From contig JAGREF010000182.1 in NCBI GenBank assembly GCA_020446665.1, positions 1-9,627 on the forward strand: a DNA stretch of 9,627 bases. Direction: 5' to 3'. Of the stretch, positions 7,108-9,627 are shown in pieces. The position numbers and the translations under genes are program-made. The notes below the pieces were generated by a model that was not told the DNA's origin, searched no databases, and worked only from the letters and a program-made list of their open reading frames with translations. How positions within the stretch are numbered: position 1 is the stretch's first letter; the number at the start of each line of letters is the position of its first letter. The stretch is from Sphingomonadaceae bacterium. GTDB lineage: Bacteria; Pseudomonadota; Alphaproteobacteria; Sphingomonadales; Sphingomonadaceae.

Positions 7108-8052
7108 ATGACCGGCAAGAACGCTACGGAAAGGCTATCAGCCGATGCGCAGGGGATTGCGCACGCAGCAGCGATTCTGGCTCAGGGCGGTCTCGTGGCA
7201 GTGCCGACCGAGACGGTTTATGGCCTTGCGGCTCCGGCTGACAGCGCAGACGCAGTGGCTGCCATCTATCGCGCCAAGGGGCGGCCTGATTTCAATCCGC
7301 TGATCGTCCATGTGGCAGAGCTGGAGCAGGCCGAAGCGCTTGCCCGGCTGGATATGCGTGCGCGGGATCTGGCGGCACGTTTCTGGCCCGGGCCGCTGAC
7401 ACTGGTGCTCCCGCTTGCACCGGATGCGCCGGTTGCAGCGGCGGTCACTGCCGGGCTGCCGACCATTGCCCTGCGAATGCCCGCCCATCCGGTGATGCGG
7501 GCAGTGTTGCAGCAATTGGGCAAACCGCTTGCGGCACCGTCAGCCAATCGCAGTGGGGCGGTCAGCCCGACCAGCGCAGACCATGTTCTGGCAACGCTGG
7601 ACGGGCGCATCGCGGCGGTGCTGGATGGGGGCGAATGTGCAGCCGGGCTGGAATCGACCATTGCCGCGCTGCGCCCGGACGGCAGCTGGCAATTGCTTCG
7701 CCATGGGCCGGTGACAGAGGGCCAACTCTCTGAAATTCTTGGCGAAGCGGTTGAAGTCAAGACGCAAGCCGTGGAGGCCCCCGGCCAGCTGGCGCAGCAT
7801 TATTCGCCGGGCAAGCCGCTGCGGCTGGATGCCGTTACGGCGGCAGAGGGCGAATTCCTGATCGGTTTTGGCGAGGTGGCGGGGAATTGCACCCTGTCAG
7901 CCTGCGGCGATTTGGCCGAGGCGGCGGCGCGGCTTTATGCCTGCCTGCATGAAGCGGGCGCATCACCTGCACGGCGCATCGCGGTTGCGCCGGTGCCTGA
8001 TCACGGGATTGGCGCAGCGATCAATGACCGTTTGCGGCGCGCAGCAGCCTGA
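7108..8052 (+). CDS. L-threonylcarbamoyladenylate synthase, Sua5 type (t6A37 tRNA modification)
   Basis: A 314-residue cytoplasmic enzyme making threonylcarbamoyl-AMP from threonine, bicarbonate and ATP, the first step of t6A formation at position 37 of tRNAs reading ANN codons; TsaB/D/E complete it and are not in the window. The YrdC domain spans about 12-205, with GGLVAVPTETVYGLAAPA (27-44), the active-site segment YRAKGRPDFNPLIVHV (54-69), FWPGPLTLVL (92-101), LAAPSANRSGAVSPTSADHV (141-160) and GLESTI (180-185). The Sua5 linker HYSPGKPL (231-238) follows, then a C-terminal Rossmann-like domain ending GIGAAINDRLRRAA (300-313). This is the long Sua5 architecture, slightly shorter than typical members, rather than short TsaC. 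The ATG at 7108 is the first in frame and suits the conserved N-terminus. The gene ends at the TGA of 8050-8052, directly abutting the opposite gene. Confidence 0.94.
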   Translation: MTGKNATERLSADAQGIAHAAAILAQGGLVAVPTETVYGLAAPADSADAVAAIYRAKGRPDFNPLIVHVAELEQAEALARLDMRARDLAARFWPGPLTLVLPLAPDAPVAAAVTAGLPTIALRMPAHPVMRAVLQQLGKPLAAPSANRSGAVSPTSADHVLATLDGRIAAVLDGGECAAGLESTIAALRPDGSWQLLRHGPVTEGQLSEILGEAVEVKTQAVEAPGQLAQHYSPGKPLRLDAVTAAEGEFLIGFGEVAGNCTLSACGDLAEAAARLYACLHEAGASPARRIAVAPVPDHGIGAAINDRLRRAAA

Positions 8053-8385
8053 TCAATCTGCAGCTGGCGGGGCCGGGAGCTGGCGCAGGACCAGCTGCAG
8101 CTCGGCATAAGTCCCTTGCGCTACGCGGCAGGCGCGGTGGTCACCATCGAGGCAATCCTGCTGTTCGCGCTGGTATTGGCGCTCGAGCTTGCCCGCGCGC
8201 TCCTCCAGCTTGCGCAATTCACGCCCGCGCTTTTCATCGCGTTCAGACTGGCTGGTTGTGGCAAGGTCAACGGCCTTGCCCGCGACCCTGACGGGAGCTG
8301 TTGCCACATTGACGGCGGTCCGCGCCACACAACCGCCAAGCGCGAGGGCAAGAATCGGGAAAGTCAGCAAGGCAATACCGCGCAT
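8053..8385 (-). CDS. small outer-membrane-type lipoprotein with charged helix and CX7C motif, function unknown
   Basis: A 110-residue protein beginning with a lipoprotein signal peptide: MRGIALLTFPILALALGGC, lipobox LGGC with Cys19. Residues 20-43 are small and hydrophobic. Residues 45-77 are very rich in Arg, Glu, Lys and Gln with heptad-like leucines and probably form a coiled coil. A pair Cys78-X7-Cys86 (DCLDGDHRAC) follows; this spacing and the GDxxAC context recall the disulfide of one Sel1/Hcp-like helical hairpin, but only a single copy is present. The tail is Pro/Ala-rich. I do not recognise the family. The start at 8385 has a strong AAGGAGAT site 7 bases upstream. Both start and site lie inside a 32-bp palindrome. 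It follows the GIN-domain lipoprotein gene by 55 bp on the same strand, so co-transcription is likely. Confidence 0.85.
   Translation of the reverse strand: MRGIALLTFPILALALGGCVARTAVNVATAPVRVAGKAVDLATTSQSERDEKRGRELRKLEERAGKLERQYQREQQDCLDGDHRACRVAQGTYAELQLVLRQLPAPPAAD
8058..8100. repeat. 10-bp perfect inverted repeat at the Sua5/lipoprotein convergent junction
   Basis: CTGCAGCTGG at 8058-8067 and CCAGCTGCAG at 8091-8100 are exact reverse complements with 23 bases between. It lies 5 bases past the Sua5 stop and inside the last codons of the opposing lipoprotein gene. There is no T-run, so it is not a standard intrinsic terminator, but either transcript could fold it. Confidence 0.5.
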
Positions 8386-8409
8386 GGAGGGATCTCCTTC
8401 CATGCGCGG
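8378..8409. promoter_or_regulatory. 32-bp near-perfect palindrome covering the lipoprotein ribosome site and start codon
   Basis: Arms CCGCGCATGGA (8378-8388) and TCCATGCGCGG (8399-8409) are perfect 11-bp reverse complements. Within the 10-base centre, GGA (8390-8392) pairs with TCC (8395-8397); only 8389/8398 and the central 8393/8394 pair mismatch. Weaker symmetry extends to 8372-8415 (18 of 22 positions). On the minus-strand mRNA the hairpin would hold both AAGGAGAU and the AUG of the lipoprotein. It lies about 30 bases past the stop of the preceding GIN-domain gene and has no U-run. Confidence 0.7.
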
Positions 8410-8440
8410 CATAGCACGAATCGATGGCCCAGACGTGAAC

Positions 8441-9247
8441 CTATTCGTCGGCGGCTTCTTCGGCGGCGTCGCCCTTTGGCTCTGCGTCAGAGGTTCCGGC
8501 TTCGGGAGCAGTCGCCTGGCAGCGGACCTTGCCAGAACCCATGGAGCTGACTTCACAGGTGGCATTACCGGTGATGTTGACGTCGCCGGAACCCATGATG
8601 CTGGCTTCCACCTTGCCATCTGATGCAAAATCGGCACTGCCGGAACCGGCGATAGTGATTTCCGCACTATCTGCCTTCAACCCGGCCATCTTGCCGCTGC
8701 CAGAACCGGCAATGGTCAGCTCGAGCGCCTTGGCAGTGCCTGCAGCCATGAAAGTGCCGGAACCGGCAATGGTGACTTCCAGCTTCTCTGCCGCGATGGC
8801 GCTGGCGCTGGCTTCACCGCTGCCCGCGATGGTCACGCTGGCCTGGTCGGCCATGGATTGAGCGGAAATCTTGCCAGACCCGGCGAGGACAATCGCTTTG
8901 GGTGCAGGCATGGTCACGCGTATTGTGGCAGTGCCCTTGTCCTTCCAATTGCCCTTCTCACGCATGATACCCAGCGTGCCGTCTTCCAGCGTGAAGCGCA
9001 GTTTCTCGGTGACTGCGGGATCGCCTTCGACATCAATCGCCAGCGCATCACCATCGCTGATGACCACCTGATCCGGGCCGGCCAGCACCAGCTCGGTGGG
9101 TGGGTCGCCGCTCATGTCGAGCTTGGCCAGCGGCACACCTTCGCTGTCATTGATCTTGATATCGAGATTGCTGTTGCAGCCACTCAGGCCGGCAGCCAGC
9201 ACCAGCGCCGCCGCAGGGGCCACGCCTTTGATGATCTTGTGCAACAT
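8441..9247 (-). CDS. GIN-domain (DUF2807-type) repeat lipoprotein
   Basis: A 268-residue protein with a lipoprotein signal (MLHKIIKGVAPAAALVLAAG then LSGC, Cys24 acylated), so probably membrane-anchored in the envelope. After a non-repetitive segment (28-115) come seven rungs each marked by an aliphatic pair and GSG: LAGSG 121, IAGSG 140, 160, 179 and 199, IMGSG 217, SMGSG 235, with 18-20 residues per rung. This is the pattern of head GIN/DUF2807 domains, which fold as a right-handed beta-helix. Cys231 and Cys243 could cap the last rungs with a disulfide. The C-terminus is acidic and Ala-rich (about 246-268). Biochemical role unknown for the family. The start at 9247 has GGAGGAG 6 bases upstream; the slightly longer in-frame start (9268) would spoil the signal peptide. 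A likely own promoter with an operator-like repeat lies upstream, after the CarD terminator. Confidence 0.88.
   Translation of the reverse strand: MLHKIIKGVAPAAALVLAAGLSGCNSNLDIKINDSEGVPLAKLDMSGDPPTELVLAGPDQVVISDGDALAIDVEGDPAVTEKLRFTLEDGTLGIMREKGNWKDKGTATIRVTMPAPKAIVLAGSGKISAQSMADQASVTIAGSGEASASAIAAEKLEVTIAGSGTFMAAGTAKALELTIAGSGSGKMAGLKADSAEITIAGSGSADFASDGKVEASIMGSGDVNITGNATCEVSSMGSGKVRCQATAPEAGTSDAEPKGDAAEEAADE
8533..8894 (-). repeat. seven degenerate tandem units (54-60 bp) coding for the beta-helix rungs
   Basis: On the + strand, units beginning with variants of CGGAACCGGC recur at 8533, 8587, 8641, 8701, 8758, 8818 and 8875, at steps of 54, 54, 60, 57, 60 and 57 bases. The units at 8641, 8701 and 8758 are the most alike. 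Every step is a multiple of three and matches the 18-20-residue rungs of the protein. Confidence 0.8.
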
Positions 9248-9268
9248 GGGACACTCCTCCACTTCCAT

Positions 9269-9290
9269 CTGTATTGCTGATATAATACAG
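9269..9290. promoter_or_regulatory. inverted repeat (candidate operator) on the probable promoter of the GIN-domain gene
   Basis: CTGTATT (9269-9275) and AATACAG (9284-9290) are perfect 7-bp reverse complements with an 8-base spacer. With one extra base at 9291 the symmetry extends to TCCAT (9264-9268) and ATGGA (9292-9296). On the minus strand TTGTGA lies 17 bases before TATATC, giving a plausible -35/-10 pair whose -10 falls within the repeat. This AT-rich patch stands out from the GC-rich surroundings. A dyad over the -10 box is typical of a repressor site; the regulator is not in the window. Confidence 0.5.
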
Positions 9291-9314
9291 CATGGAGGAT
9301 GTCACAAGGCGCGC

Positions 9315-9347
9315 AACAAAAAGGGCCGCCCGATCGGGCAGCCCTTT
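9315..9347 (-). terminator. intrinsic terminator of the carD gene
   Basis: On the minus strand AAAGGGCTGCCCGA is followed by TCGGGCGGCCCTTT and then a T-rich run (TTTTTGTT overlapping the stem end). The 28-base dyad at 9320-9347 has a single mismatch. It begins 28 bases after the CarD stop at 9376. Stable GC stem plus U-run makes this the clearest terminator in the window. It should separate carD from the GIN-domain gene. Confidence 0.88.
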
Positions 9348-9375
9348 GTCGAGTTCAGTCTGCCGTTTGCAGAAC

Positions 9376-9627
9376 TTACGCGTCTTCGGCGTTCTCGTAA
9401 TATTGCGGAGCATGTTCGCGCAATACGGTGAGAATCTTCTCCAGCGCAGTCGGTTCATCCGTTTCTTCCATCGCCGCCAGTTCGCGGGCGAGGCGGCTGG
9501 AGGCCGCTTCGAAGATCTGCCGTTCGGAATAGCTCTGTTCAGGCTGGTCATCCGGGCGGAAAAGATCGCGGGTAACCTCTGCGATCAGCACGATTTCGCC
9601 GGAATTGATCTTGGCTTCATATTCCTG
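9376..9627 (-). CDS. CarD/CdnL-family transcriptional regulator, C-terminal part
   Basis: The frame is open to the right edge, so the N-terminal RNA-polymerase-binding (Tudor-like) domain lies outside; 83 codons and the TAA/TGA end are visible. The visible part is the helical C-terminal domain: QEYEAKINSGEIVLIAEVTR, DLFRPDDQPEQSYSERQIFE, AASSRLARELAAMEETDEPT and ALEKILTVLREHAPQYYENA in order. The segment VTRDL..(S)YSERQIFEAA..RLARELA is the CarD-type signature. Family members bind the RNA polymerase beta subunit and the upstream fork of promoter DNA, stabilising open complexes at rRNA and biosynthetic promoters. A GTG at 9591 is inside the conserved region and is not the start. The gene is followed by a strong intrinsic terminator. 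The protein ends in Glu-Asp-Ala. Confidence 0.9.
   Translation of the reverse strand, partial: QEYEAKINSGEIVLIAEVTRDLFRPDDQPEQSYSERQIFEAASSRLARELAAMEETDEPTALEKILTVLREHAPQYYENAEDA

Noticed and set aside
7047..7118. Longer N-terminus for the acyl-CoA dehydrogenase
   Set aside because: It overlaps the Sua5 start, has no family resemblance, and the ATG at 7046 has a GAGGAA site.
8189..8623. + strand open frame across the lipoprotein/GIN gap containing Met-Arg-Gly-Ile-Ala
   Set aside because: The matching peptide on both strands is a by-product of the palindrome at 8378-8409; the rest is antisense to two well-supported lipoprotein genes.
8533..8894. CRISPR-like or VNTR reading of the 54-60 bp periodic repeats
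   Set aside because: Units are degenerate, in codon register and explained fully by the beta-helix rungs of the GIN protein.

Overview
The window reads as a compact, GC-rich (roughly 60%) chromosomal segment of an alphaproteobacterium. Sphingomonadales, and within it the Erythrobacteraceae, is the best fit. This rests on protein style and gene content (a CarD/CdnL C-terminus, a DmdC-type acyl-CoA dehydrogenase, a DUF815 ATPase, a glycine-zipper envelope protein, a sorbosone-dehydrogenase-type PQQ enzyme) and is an inference from memory of the families, not a search result. I see no tRNA, rRNA, IS element, phage gene or CRISPR array. No gap between genes exceeds about 130 bases.

Layout, left to right. 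(1) The 3' part of a long + strand gene for an outer-membrane beta-barrel protein with SdrD-B-like and carboxypeptidase-regulatory-like C-terminal domains. It converges, with 9 bp between, on (2) a minus-strand secreted glycine-zipper protein. (3) Upstream of that on the same strand is a free methionine-(R)-sulfoxide reductase of the GAF type. It is divergent (63 bp) from (4) a membrane-anchored PQQ-dependent sorbosone-dehydrogenase-like enzyme on +. That gene converges with 7 bp between on (5) a DUF815 P-loop ATPase, which is the downstream partner (9 bp gap) of (6) a DmdC-type acyl-CoA dehydrogenase, both on minus. (7) A Sua5-type threonylcarbamoyl-AMP synthase is divergent from the dehydrogenase (61 bp). 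It ends exactly where (8) a small minus-strand lipoprotein ends, the two stop codons forming TGATCA. (9) Upstream of the lipoprotein lies a lipoprotein with a GIN/DUF2807 repeat domain. (10) The C-terminal 83 codons of a CarD/CdnL-family RNA polymerase regulator run off the right edge, followed by a clear intrinsic terminator.

Functionally this is a mixture of housekeeping genes (tRNA t6A synthesis, acyl-CoA oxidation, methionine sulfoxide repair, RNA polymerase regulation) and cell-envelope genes (barrel protein, glycine-zipper protein, two lipoproteins, a membrane-anchored PQQ enzyme). I do not see a convincing new multi-gene system. The most interesting signals are regulatory. A 32-bp near-perfect palindrome buries the ribosome binding site and start codon of the small lipoprotein. 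An inverted repeat sits on the likely promoter of the GIN-domain gene. The likely Sua5 promoter is so close to the start codon that the mRNA may be leaderless.
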